Notes under the pieces: generated by a model
Seen by the model: only the letters and a program-made list of their open reading frames with translations
Database searches by the model: none
What the model was told of the DNA's origin: nothing
NCBI GenBank assembly: GCA_020723285.1
Contig: DYJE01000008.1
Location: 1-64,000, forward strand
DNA from: Desulforapulum autotrophicum
Lineage (GTDB): Bacteria; Desulfobacterota; Desulfobacteria; Desulfobacterales; Desulfolunaceae
Direction of reading: 5' to 3'
DNA: 64,000 bases
Program-made: the position numbers and the translations under genes
Shown: in pieces, positions 1-12,200 of the stretch
How positions within the stretch are numbered: position 1 is the first letter of the stretch
How the letters are laid out: each line of letters opens with the position of its first letter

Positions 1-44
1 TGTTTATTACAATTATGTCCTTTGTTGAGCTCCTGACTTTTTAC

Positions 45-95
45 ATGGGCATCGACGTTGGGCGTTGGATGTTCGATGTTCATTCATTCGCGCAA
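45..95. repeat. Short degenerate GTTGG/ATGTTCG repeats
   Basis: Between the window start and the end of the giant gene there is no convincing gene. Positions 45-95 hold imperfect short repeats built from variants of GACGTTGGGCGTTGGATGTTCGATGTTC. A vaguely similar stretch (TGTTGGGCACTGGACGTTCAC) occurs near 55955-55977. It looks like intergenic low-complexity DNA; no function can be assigned. Confidence 0.35.
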
Positions 96-165
96 TCGGA
101 ACAGATTTATGAAAACCACTCTAAACAGAGCGGTCTCAAAGGTCATATATCCGTTTTGAATTTAA

Positions 166-211
166 TGGATCGGGTCATTTGTCGGGTTTCGTACCTCAAC
201 CCGACCTACGA
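166..211 (+). repeat. REP-like palindrome, copy A
   Basis: An imperfect palindrome with arms GTCGGGTT (181-188) and AACCCGAC (198-205) and a 9-nt loop TCGTACCTC, flanked by GGATCGGGTCATTT and CTACGA. The same sequence, in either orientation, recurs at 54.0-54.4 kb and 60.0-60.3 kb. It sits 25 nt past the stop codon of the giant gene, so it could help end or stabilise that mRNA, but no T-run follows it on the minus strand. Confidence 0.75.
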
Positions 212-236
212 CAGGCTTTCTTAAAACGTTACAAAA

Positions 237-3200
237 TTATTTCCCTGCGGGTTTTCCGGTGTTCTTCTGGCTTTTGAACCAGTTCAGGAATTCCTGGTAT
301 TCGGCGTCGCTCATGTCGCCCATGACGCGTTCCACAAGCTGACGGAACCAGAGAGAGAAGAAGGAGTTCCGGTCATCCTGGCCTTCCTGGAAATCGCCCA
401 TCATACGCTGGAGTTCCTTCATTTTTCGGGCGTCGTAGCGTTTCTTTTTCTTGAGGTCCGGAGTCTTGTCCTTCACGGTCTTTCTGGCCTGGGTGCGAAC
501 GGGTTTCGTTTCCGTTTTATCCCGTGTTTCAACAGGTTTTTCTGTTTTCTTTTCAGGTGACGGACGTTCCGCTACAGGGGCTTCCGGTGTTGAGCGGCCT
601 GCGCCCAGGGGTTTCACAAACAAAGACGTTGGCACTGGAATCCAGAGCTCTTCCAGGGACACCCCGGTGGTTTCAGAGGGCGGTGTGTACCGGAGCTGAT
701 CACGGGGCGAAGGACCTCTGTCGGAAAGACCTGGACGCGCAGAAAGCGTCACTTTTCTGATTCGTGCGGCCACTGCAAGATCGCCCTGCACATCTTCACC
801 CTCGTTGTCTTTGATGATTTCGATGCGCTCGGCCTTGTTGCCGTCGCGGATGCCGATGATCCGGTCCACACCGGCACCACCATCGATGAGATCCCGGCCG
901 TCGCTTCCCTGAACCGTGTCAGAACCCGCCTCGCCCAGAATCCGGTCATCGCCCGTGCCGCCTGAAAGACTGTCGTTGCCTGCTCCACCCTGAACAACAT
1001 CGTCGCCCTCACCGCCTGTGATGGTGTCACGGCCTTCATCGCCCTCCATACGGTCATGACCTGCTCCGCCTGAAAGGATATCGTCGCCCGTTCCGCCCAG
1101 GAGGATGTCATCTCCGCCGGAGCCTTGAGCTGTTTCGTCAGCCCTTGAAATCGGTTCCGTCACACGGCCCGTGCCGAAATCCACAGCCACCTCATCGCCG
1201 AACAGCAGATCATCGCCATCCTGTCCGTCCAGGGTATCTGAACCTGAACCGCCTGAAATCATATCATCCCCGCCACCGCCCAGAAGGGTGTCGTCGCCGC
1301 CCTGTGCATCAGAGGCCGTAGAGGCCACCACAGTCAATTCGGGTGCTCTTCCGCTGCTGAACACGCCTTCTGCCCCGTCGCCAAACAGGGTGTCGTTGCC
1401 GGAACCTCCTTGGATCGTGTCGTTTCCGCCTCCTCCCAGAACAATATCACCGCCGTCTTCGCCGTTCAGTGTATCGGACCCTCCGGCACTGTCATCACGG
1501 GTTTCAAAATAACGGACCAGGCCTTCGGCACCGAAAAGCACGCGGCCTCCGTCACCCATCATCAGGTCGTCTTCATCTCCGCCCTCAGCCGCATCCGAAC
1601 CACCGCCGCCCAGGATCACGTCGTTTCCGCGGCCGCCTTCGATCACATCATCGCCGCCGTTTTCATCGGCCGCCGTGACAAGGGTCGTCAGGTTGCGGTC
1701 CGCATCGAATGACGCGGCTCCATTGTCACCCAGGATCACATTGTTGCCGGTGCCGCCGGTTATCGTGTCATCGCCGTTCCCACCCATGATCAGGGCATCG
1801 CCCGATATCACGAAAATCTGATCGTTTCCGTCTTCTTTCGTGGCATCGGCTGTGACCTCTGAGACGCCACCGTTTTCCGCATATTCGCCCTGGCCACCCA
1901 GGATGATACCGCTGAAATCGCCCGCCTCAATGACGTCAGAGCCTGAACCCGCCATGATCAGGCCGTGGCCTTCCTGATCGCTGATGCGGTCATCCCCTCC
2001 GCCGGTGCCGGGATCAAAGGCTGACACATGAACCGCCCGACCGTCGGAATCCGTGACAATCGATCCATGATCACCCAGAAGAATATCCGTTCCCGCACCG
2101 CCTTCAAGGACATCGTTGCCCGCGCCGCCCAGGATCATGTCATCATCTTCACCTCCGGTGAGCTGATCCGCTCCGCCGTTCCCGGCTTCTGCCGTGCGAA
2201 TGGACGTTGTTCCGTCATCAGCAAGGGACCATGAACCGGCATCGCCCACCAGAACATCACGGCCGGCTGCGCCGTCAAGACCATCATCACCGCCGCCACC
2301 CAGAAGCAGATCGTCTCCGCCTTCGCCTGTGATCCGGTCGTTTCCGTCTGTGGTTTCAACATTTGAAGCAAAACCTGACGCATCCGAGTAACCGTTGTCC
2401 CCGGCCATCCTGTCACTGCCCGTGCCGCCAGAAAGCACATCGCTCCCCGCGCCGCCGAAGATCACATCGTCGCCGTCATCACCTGATACAAGGTCAAAGC
2501 CCTGTTCCAGATTATCTGCTTCCACGCTCAGGTCCAAACCGTTCAGACTGTCTCGGGTCACGGAACCGGAATCCCCCAGCAGGGTGTCGTTGCCGCTGCC
2601 GCCGGAGGCCGTATCGTCACCACCGCCTGCGAGCAGGGTGTCGTCGCCTTCTCCGCCGGACAAGGTGTCGTTCCCCGCATCGCGGCCCAACGTACTTTCA
2701 TAAGTCACCACGCCGCTATTCACGGTGATCAGTCCATGGTCTCCGAACAGGGTGTCACGGCCCTCGTCACCCGAAAGACTGTCATCTCCGCCCTGGCCGA
2801 ACATCCGGTCATCGCCTGTGCCGCCTGAAAGGACGTCGTCACCGGAATCCGCATCCGAAGGAATCACGGAAAGGATTCTGCCGTTTCGGGGATGCAATTC
2901 CGCGTTATCACCGTACAGGGCGTCATCACCGGCCTGGCCTTCAAGAACGTCGTTGCCGCCGCCGCCCACAAGAATGTCATCGTCGTCACCGCCTGTGAGG
3001 ATGTCGTCTCCCGCACCGCCCAGGATCGTGTCTTTTCCGTCTCCACCCGCAAGAATGTCATTACCGCCCTCACCCACCGTGGAGCTGAGCCGAATGATAT
3101 TGTCCATGCGAACCACAGGAACCGAAAGGCCCTGGTACATGGTGAGAACCCGGCCGCCGAACCGGATGTCCGCGTCATCGCCTGCCATCGCCAGATCCTG

Positions 3201-6200
3201 ATTCCAGGGCCGTTCGCTTGAAGAACGGATCTCGTCATCTCCCGCTCCGCCACTGACGATAACGTATCCGTTGTCCGCCACGGCCGGCTCAAACACCGCA
3301 CGGTCATCACAATCGCCAAGATCAAGAATCAGAAGCTCATCTTCAAGAACGCCTGTGACGGTCAGTTCATCGGCCCCGGATCCCGCACGGATCCAGATGC
3401 CGCCCATAAAATCACCGGTGGCGTCGAAGCGGAGGGTGCCGGCCGCAAGACCGGACAGGGTGTTGCGGGTGATCAGAACATCCTCATCACCGTCGGGATC
3501 GGCGGCATCGGATACAAACAGGGCATGATGGCCTTCACCGCCGTGGATCGTCAGGTCACCGTCAATGGAATCCAGGGTTCCGCCGTTGCCCACAAAGAAC
3601 ATCTCATTACCGACGTTGCCGTTAATCGTGGTGGCGGCCGACGTTCCAAGGATATCGGCCCGGTCGTCACCTGAACCCATGAGGATGTTCAGATTCTCAA
3701 GGCTGCCGTACCCTATGCCGGTTTCACTGTGGTTTACCAGGATCACCCCGTCGAAATCCATGGAAGTGTCGATGAAATCTATGGCCGCATCGGCGTATTC
3801 GCCGGTGAAGAAAATCAGGATACTTCCGCCGAGATCCAGCACCCGGACGTTCCGTGTGTGGGGCAGGGCGTCGTCATCGTTGTTGGGGTTCAATACCGGC
3901 CTCAATGCTTCGAGAATCTGGTCCTCAGTGGCGTCGAAACCGACGAAGGATGACCAGAAATCCGTGACGCCGTCACGTTCGATGCCCGTGACATGCATTC
4001 TGAACGATCCGGTTTCTGAGTTCACCGTCAGCATGGTGATGTTGCCGTGATCCGCGCCTGTGGTGCCGTCGGCCACCGTGGCGGTCTCAAGCACGACGGT
4101 GCTGTCGGCGTTCAGGGGTTTCAGAGCCAGACTGTCCGCGAGCTCGCCTTCAAGCACCACCATCTGCGCGATGTCACGGCCGCTGATATCACCGCCGAAA
4201 GTCACAGTGTAGGTAAAGTAATTTTCACCGTCTTTGACAACGGTGATGCCCGTTGAGCCGAACAGATCGTTGAACACCACGGCCATGTCCTCGGCGCTCA
4301 TCCCGTAATCCAGGCGGACCTTGGCAAAACCGTAGTACCGTGTGATGCGTCCGGTGTTCCTTAAACCTGTTTCAACACCGCATTCCCCGACGGCCAGCAC
4401 ATAGGAGCCTGAACCGGCCTGGACATAGAGGGTCTGAATCTCAGGAGCCTTGTTCATGCCAAGACCGCCGATGCTGTCTTCCGTCACGGTCACGGCGTTG
4501 TCCGTAGTATCACTGCTGTCGTTGACGGTGACGGTGTCTTCCCCTTCCCCGCCCGCCACGGTGAGCCGTGCTGAAAGCTGATCGGCGTAACCGCTGGCGT
4601 TGCCCGTCACCACGGTGTCATCCCCTGCCCCGCCGCTGATGACGGTGTATCCGTAGAGGGATTCGACGAACACCGTGTCGTCACCGGCACCGCAGGATAC
4701 CGTGGTCAGGCCCCGGTGAGTGGATTCGATGACGAGGGTGTCGTTTCCTCGGCCCAGGTTGATGGCCAGTTCTTCGAGATTGTCGTAGGTGATTCCGCCG
4801 TGGAACCGTTCGCCGCCGATCACCGTGTCAAGGCCCATGCCCAGGCCGTACAGCCGGCTTTCCGTCAGAGTGGCTTCATCGTCCGAGGGGCTGTTGCCGT
4901 TGAACACGTTCAGAACGTCCACCTGGAGGGCCTCGTTGACCCGCACATTGGGGTTCACGGGGCCGTAAAAATAGGTATTGGACGCCGACAAGGCCCCACC
5001 GGTATTCTGCAGCACCAGACTGAACGGCGCTCCGGCGGTATTGCACACCAAAAGGCGCTGGACCGTGGCATTCCCGGACTCGATGGAGAAAAGTACCGCC
5101 GTGTACCCGTCCACATCGTTCAACAGGGTTTCGAAACTCTTGGCGATATCCTCAAGCGTGTCGCCCTGGCGCACGGTGTAAACGTGGTAAGCTTTGCCGA
5201 GGGTCAGGGTCCAGACCTCATTCTCAGCCACAGGACCCAGACTTGAAAAATCAAGGGCATGATGAGCGGAGGTGGCTGAAATACGGGATACGGAATTCTG
5301 AAGCACGTTCACGGCAAACACGTCGCCGCCGGTTCCGGTGAGGCTGATCACGCTTCCGGCCATGGCAACGTCAAAGCCTGTGAGGCGCTTGAGCTGCCGG
5401 TAGAAGCCTTCCGCCACATCGCTGATCTGATCGTCGGCGTCTGCAGTATAACTGAGTGTCACCGTCTCCGTGGAAAGGGATACGGTCCAGACCTCGTCGG
5501 GTATGGCTTCGCCGTTCACATCTACGATCACGGTCTGGGACGTGGCGGGCACCGGTCCTGCTTCGGTTCCCTTCGTCAATTCAAGGTCAAAGGGATCAGC
5601 GTCAGGGCTCGATACCGTGAGGACCGCTCCGTCCGCCGCCGCCATGAATTCTCCGGCGTTCATAATCCTTAGCGCGAGCCCTGCCGCTATGTCGAAAAGG
5701 GTATCGTCCGAATCGGGATCGTAGGAGTACACATCACCTGAAAGGGTCACCGTCCAGGATACGGCATCCGCTGGCTGACCGCTCAGGGTGATCTGCCGTG
5801 TACCTGTTGAATCCGAGGACACACGGGTTGCGCTGTGGTTCAGGGCCACGGTGAAATCTCCGCCGTTAACCTGGACAAGGACAATCTTCGCACCGCTGAC
5901 GGTCACTATGTAATCCGCTCCGGTGTGAAGATCCTGAGCCAGTCTTGCGGCAACCTCTGACAGACTCTCTCCGGCGGCAACCGTCACCGTTGAAACATAA
6001 TCCGATGCCGTGCCCACATCATGAACCCCGAGGGTCCAGGTTTCACCTTCCACGGCGTCGCTTACAAGTTCCACGCTCCGTGTGGTGGTCATGGACAGCA
6101 CCAGGCTTTCCATGAACGATGTCCGGTCAAGGCCGGGATCCACGGCCAGGGCTTCTTCGTAAAGGGCGGTCAGGGCCTCATCCCAGCTCACGGTAAAAAT

Positions 6201-9200
6201 CACGGTGCAGCTGTCTGACTCATCGATCTTCAGAACCGTAAGAACCGTTCCGCGTCCGTTGCCGGTGATCAGGGTGAATTCATATAGGGCGTTCGCATCG
6301 TTCATTCTCGGATCAAATCCGGCAATACCCGTTTCACCGGTGTCCGGATCGGAGTGCGTGGCATTTCTGTCGGTGAGCGTGGCATATATCTTGCCGTCGA
6401 TGACGATTTCACCGGCGTTCATGATATAACCGTCTGCCAGAGGCCAGTTGGTTTCTTCCGGCAGCATGAAAGGATTGTTCATGAAATCGTCGGCCCGGGC
6501 CACGATGCCGCCGTCAATGGTCAGGGGGCCGCGGATGCTGTCCGCCTGCTGATCCAGAGCCGCGAAGACCTTCACATCGCTGCCGTCGATCACGTCGTCG
6601 TCCACGGCTTCCACATCAATCGTCTGGGGAATGTTCCAGTTGGTTGAATCGAACACGATCTGGGGCGTGATGGAAAGGCTGCCGTCGGCCACGTTCATTT
6701 CGTCCGAGAACTGGGCACCGAAAGCGATGGCACCATTGACCGCGATCCGTACCGTGCCATTCGCCTCGGTGACCGCGACATCGTACCCGCCGTCATCGAT
6801 GGCATCGGCCAGGGCTTCGGCCACGGAAAGCAAAGGGCTTCCGGACGATGTATCAACGGCGTCCACCGTGTGACGATACGTCTTGCCATCGAGCATGACG
6901 GCCCAGATCTCGCCGTTCACAGCCTGACCGGACATCCCGATCACAGCCCGACGGGTCTTCACATAAACCTGCACCGCGTTGTTTTCCCCGTTGCCGTCCG
7001 CGTCATCAAAGGCCATGTCGGCGTTGTAGGTCCTCGTCGCCACGGGTGTCGCATTGACGTAAATCTCTTCGCCCACCGGGATGGCATGAGAAAGAACGAC
7101 CCGGTACGAATCCGTCAGAGCCTCCGCAGCCTGGGCTTCATACGTGTTGAATTCATCCTGCATGATGTAAGTGATCATGAAGACACTGGTGGCATCCACC
7201 TCCGCGTCACCTGTCACGGTGAACACACCGTTCCTGTCGTCGTAAGCGGTGATGGTGTAAGACCCGCCCTGACCCTGTCCTTCGGTGACCGTCAGGTTCA
7301 TGCCCACCAGATCCACCGCCGTGGCAGATATATCGTGACGCTGAACGGACATGTGGAGTTTGTAGGACTGGCCGGGGTAAACACCCATTTCAACATCGTC
7401 CAGGGTCCCCGGCCTCATGCCCGCCACATAGCCCAGGGGAATGTAGAAAGAGCTGGTGCTGAGCCCTGCGGTGTTGAAATCCAGATAGTAACCCACCTTG
7501 ACAGTATAGAAGCCCGCTGTGTTAAAGGCGTATTCCAGGAGGGGATCAAGGGCGCTGGTGCTGCCCTTGTCACCGGGATAGGTGTTGGCGGCTTTTCCTG
7601 CAAGAACATTCCCTGTGCCGTCCACAAGCTGGAGCATGGGATAGAGGGTGTAAGCCACATTGGCGAAACTGAGCATGCCGCCGTTCAGAACAAGCACCGG
7701 AATGTACCCCGTCACCACGGTGCCCTGATCGATGTCGAAGGTGCCTTTGATGGTTCCGTCACCCTGCTCCACCGTCACGGTCACGGTCTGTTTGGGCGAT
7801 GTCAGGATCCTGAAAACCGCGCTGCCGCTCTGGGACGAAGCGTCCACGGTGTAATCCGTAACCGATGCAAACAGATCCTCAAATCCTTCAGCAACATCCA
7901 TGAGCTTGTCGCCTTTTTGTGTCGTGTAACGGTATTCGACGCCGTCAAGGGTCAGGATCCAGGTTTCATTTTCCGGAATGACGCCGCTACTGAGGGATTC
8001 ACTGGCCATCAGCCGGATGGTCACCTCACCGCTGCCCTCGGTGAAGTAATGGGATCTTCCATCCACGTCGATGGCTGTAATGGCTGTATGAGTGATGGTT
8101 CTTGAAACCCTGACATCATCCATCAACAGACCGTCGGGCCGTGCAAACAGCACCCGGTCACCTGCGATCACCGGCGAATACCAGGTCGGAATGGCGTACT
8201 GTCCGCCATTTGCTGCCAAGCCGGCCGCGATGTCCGAAAGGGTGGTCTCTCCAGCCAAGGTTTCGTAGCTGTAGCGGTTCAGGGTGAATATGAAATCCGC
8301 TCCATCGGCAACAGCATCGGTAAAACTCACCCTCAGAGAGCCGGTGTCGCTGGTGTGGGTCCCGCTGAACACCGTCGTTCCGTCCATAACAAGCACCACG
8401 GTAAATACTTCCCCGTTATCACTTGAAACATTAATGCCCGCACCGTGGTCAAAAATAGACCGCCATGCGGCGCTGTAACCCGGATACCGGCCGCTGGTGT
8501 TGATCTCGTCCATCAGGAACTCAAACAGTCGGGCCTCGGCCGTATCACCAAAAGTTCCGCCGCTGTATGCCGTATACGAACTTTCGTTCACCGTGCCGCC
8601 CAGATGGAGCTGCCATGTTCCCGACACGCCGGAGGCCGAAGCTTCATCGGCAGCGTTCACCAGCTGCACGCTCTGGGACCAGGCGAGCCGCGGACTCACA
8701 TCTGCCGTGATGATTCCCTGGGTGGCCGCAGTCACCGTGAGGGTTGCGGTGAACGGACTTGTACCGGGGCGGAAGATCGAAAGGGTGCGGTCACCGTTCC
8801 GTAACCCGATGGCGAATGCCGAAGGTATATCGGTGTCGCTGTTGAACCGGGTCACGAGATCCCGGGCGATTTCTTCGACGGTGTCGATGGTTGCGTTCAC
8901 CGTGGTTGCCACGGTGTACAGGGGATTGCCGTCAAGGACAAGGGTCCAGCGTTCCCCTGCGTAAGGAGTTCCTGAAAGATGGATGTTCTTCACCGTTTCC
9001 AGAGGATCCGCCACAGCCACCGGATGATCCACGGCCGCCGATACCGTGAAATCCGTATCCCCTGTGAGGGTCAGGACGACCGTGACCGGACCTGTTCCGG
9101 TAGTCTGATAACTGAAATCGGCCGGAAGGCTCTGGAACAGATGGGTCACCACGTCAAGGAGAGATTCTCCGGCGTCCACGGTTTCCGTGTAATTCACACT

Positions 9201-12200
9201 GTTCACGGTGAGCATCCACACGTCGTCTTCGACCGATACGCCTGAAAATTCCAGTTCCTCGATCCAGAACGCGTCCCCCAAAGTGCCTGTTCCGGTTCCG
9301 GCACTGACATTGAACGTCAGGGTAAATTCCGTTCCGTCGGTCCGGCTCACGGTGATCACGGCTCCGGCTGCATCGAAGGTGCTCTCCGCGGTAAAGCCCG
9401 ATACCGTGTCGTTGTTGATATCCAATACGATGTCGGCTGAAATCTGTTCGAAGCTGTCGGGATCGGTCACGGTGTGGTTGTAAGTGACGGGGGCACCCCC
9501 TTCGGCCTCGAGGACGACGGACCAGATTTCGCCCGGCGCAAAGGCTCCGCCCAGCTCGACGGTCCGCCTGCGGATATGGGTTCCGTCCACAACCACCGCT
9601 GCCGGGTCGGCGTCGATGATTCTGAACGCCAGATCGAAGGTGGTGTTGTTTTCGTTCACCGCCGTGACGGTATAACCGCCGTTCCCGTTATCCACGGAAA
9701 ACGCCTGATAAGCCACGGCCGTATCGGTATCCACGTCATGGACAAGGTCGTCCACCACCGTTTTAAGATCCTCACCCACTGTAACAGGATGGCTGTAATC
9801 CTTCCCGGCAACGGCGAGGACCCAGATGTCTCCGACAGTCACGGCCCCTGAAACATCGACGCTCCGCTGGCTCATCAAGGGATCGTTGTCATCCACAAGA
9901 CCCGTTGTCACAGCGGTGATGGCCGATGCCACGTCAAAAGTCGCGCCGTCCTCACGGGTCACGGAAAAACCCAACACCGTGGCGGCAGTTGTGTAATCGT
10001 CGCTGGCGTTTACCGCCGTCTGGAGCGCGGTTCGCACATGGTTCAGGGTCTCGGTGTCAGCCACGGTTTTTGTAAAAAGGGTGTTCAACGTCAGGGTCCA
10101 GGTCTGGCCGTCCGTTCTTGAAGGCAGCCCTGTAAAGTCCACAGGGGAAGTGCCGCCGTTTTCCTGGTTGTATTGGACATTTTTCTCCGCATCACAAACC
10201 ATCAGACGGGCCCTGAACGTTTCCTCGTTATTGGAAACCCGAATGGTCCCAACGGATCGGGACACAGTGAAATCACCCGACACGCCCCAGCCATTCACCA
10301 CGTTCAGGAGTGTATCACCCGCTTCCGCCGAAAAACTGTAACGGACCGTCAGGGTCAGACTCCAGGTCTCTCCCGTTTTCACTGAACCCTCAAGGTCCAG
10401 ATCTGCATCCGTCACATACAGCTCATCCGGTGTAACCACCACCCCGCGAATGGAGGCAAGGCCTTGGAGGTTGACGCCTTCCTGGGAAAATTTCAGGGTG
10501 AATCCGGTGGGGCTTGGAGACGACAGGACAACCACCGGAGAACCGGCCGCAGCCACGGCCGTCATGGTGTAGCCGTTGACGGACTGCCCGTTGACGGCAG
10601 CGGCCAGAAGCACCGCCACATCGGCCAGACTGTCTGTGGAACGTGTGGCACGGGCCGTTGTGAAGGTGTTGCCGTCGATGACCAGTCTCCAGTGTTCTCC
10701 GGCTTTCACCTGGCCCGCCAGCGTCACCTGGGCCCTTGAAAAAAAGACATTGTTCACCGCCGTTCCCAGGGTGCGGGTCACGGTGGCGGCCTCGCTGACC
10801 ACATGGACCAGACCATCAAAACGGAAGCCCCGTGTGTCGGCAATGGTGATCACCGGGCCTGCGGCCGATGCGGTGTAGCTTAAAGTGCCGTCCACCTGAT
10901 CCGCCAGTTCACCTGCCACGGTGGTCAAAGTGTCGGAAGCCGTGGCGATGTAGGTGAAGGCCTGGCCGTCCAGGGTGAGAATCCACTGGTCGCCCTCAGC
11001 CGTGGCCCCGGTCACCGTGACACTGGCTCTCAGGTAATACGTGGCGGAATCACTGCTCTGGCTGATGGTGGAATTCGATTCCGGCTCAAGCATGGTGTCG
11101 GTAATTTCAAAGGTGTAATTGTCCCAATAGCCGTCACCGGTTCCCTGGATCGTGGTGTAGGGCGTGATGTAGTTGATGTTGCCCGTATCGTCGCGGGTCA
11201 CGATTTCCGGGTTGTAGAACGTGTACCAGCCGGAGCTTGCGTCCACATTCTGGGACGCGATTTCGGCGTCGGCCGTTTCCAGTACCGGTGTGGCGGTGTA
11301 GGTGAAGTCGCTTACCGCATGACCTTCAAAGGACACGTGGAGTGTGTAATCCGCACCGTCGGGAATGCCCGTGATGCCCTTCCATTCGCCTGCGATCAGA
11401 CCCTCCCGGTTGTCATGGGCGACTTCAAGGTAATACGTGCCGGGCGTGTTGAATATCTTGGCCAGATAGGCGTCGTTTTCCGTAGTGCTTCCACTGGCTC
11501 CGGCAAGAATGCTGTTGGAGTACACATCCCCCGCCACATCCAGAGTCAGGACATTGCCCTCGGCGTCGTAAAGCCTAAGGACGCTGAGCCATACAACGTC
11601 GTCACCTGAGGCATAACCGTCATCAACATCGAAAATCACCAGGGTTCCGGCTTTCTCGATGGTGAACTCGTAGAAATCCGACGTGCCGTCACCCGTTCCA
11701 CGGATGGTGATGTGGGGCAGCTCCGTGGCCCGTTCGATATCGCTGTTGCCGCTTTTGCTCCAGCCCGAGTAGTCGATGTTCTGGGCGTAATAGATGCTGT
11801 CGTTGTAATCGGATTCATCGACCACGGACAGCCCGAAATTCGCGTCGAAGCTGGTGGTCACGTTGCCGCTGCCGTCGGTCACCGTGGTCACGTTTCCGGT
11901 CACCTGGCCGTAACCCATGACCACCACATCGGTTTTTTCCGTGACCATAAGACTGTCACCGCCCATGACCAGGACTTCGAAGGTTTCATCGTCGGCCACG
12001 GCGATTTCAACGGAACCGATGTCCGTGTTCTCGTGGTTCGCGCCTGCCCTACTGCTGTAAACCGTGCCGTCAAGGGTGATGAACCAGACCTCACCAAGCT
12101 CCGGCGTTCCGGTGAAGACAAAGGACACGATGGACCGTCTGTCACCCGTAAAATCCGCTGATCCGCCCGATAACGAAGCGTCGAACAGATCGCCGTCCTT

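Noticed and set aside
15-224. A 69-codon plus-strand frame at the window start
   Set aside because: Its second half is just the REP-like palindrome in translation (CRVSYLNPTYD); the same peptide appears from other copies.
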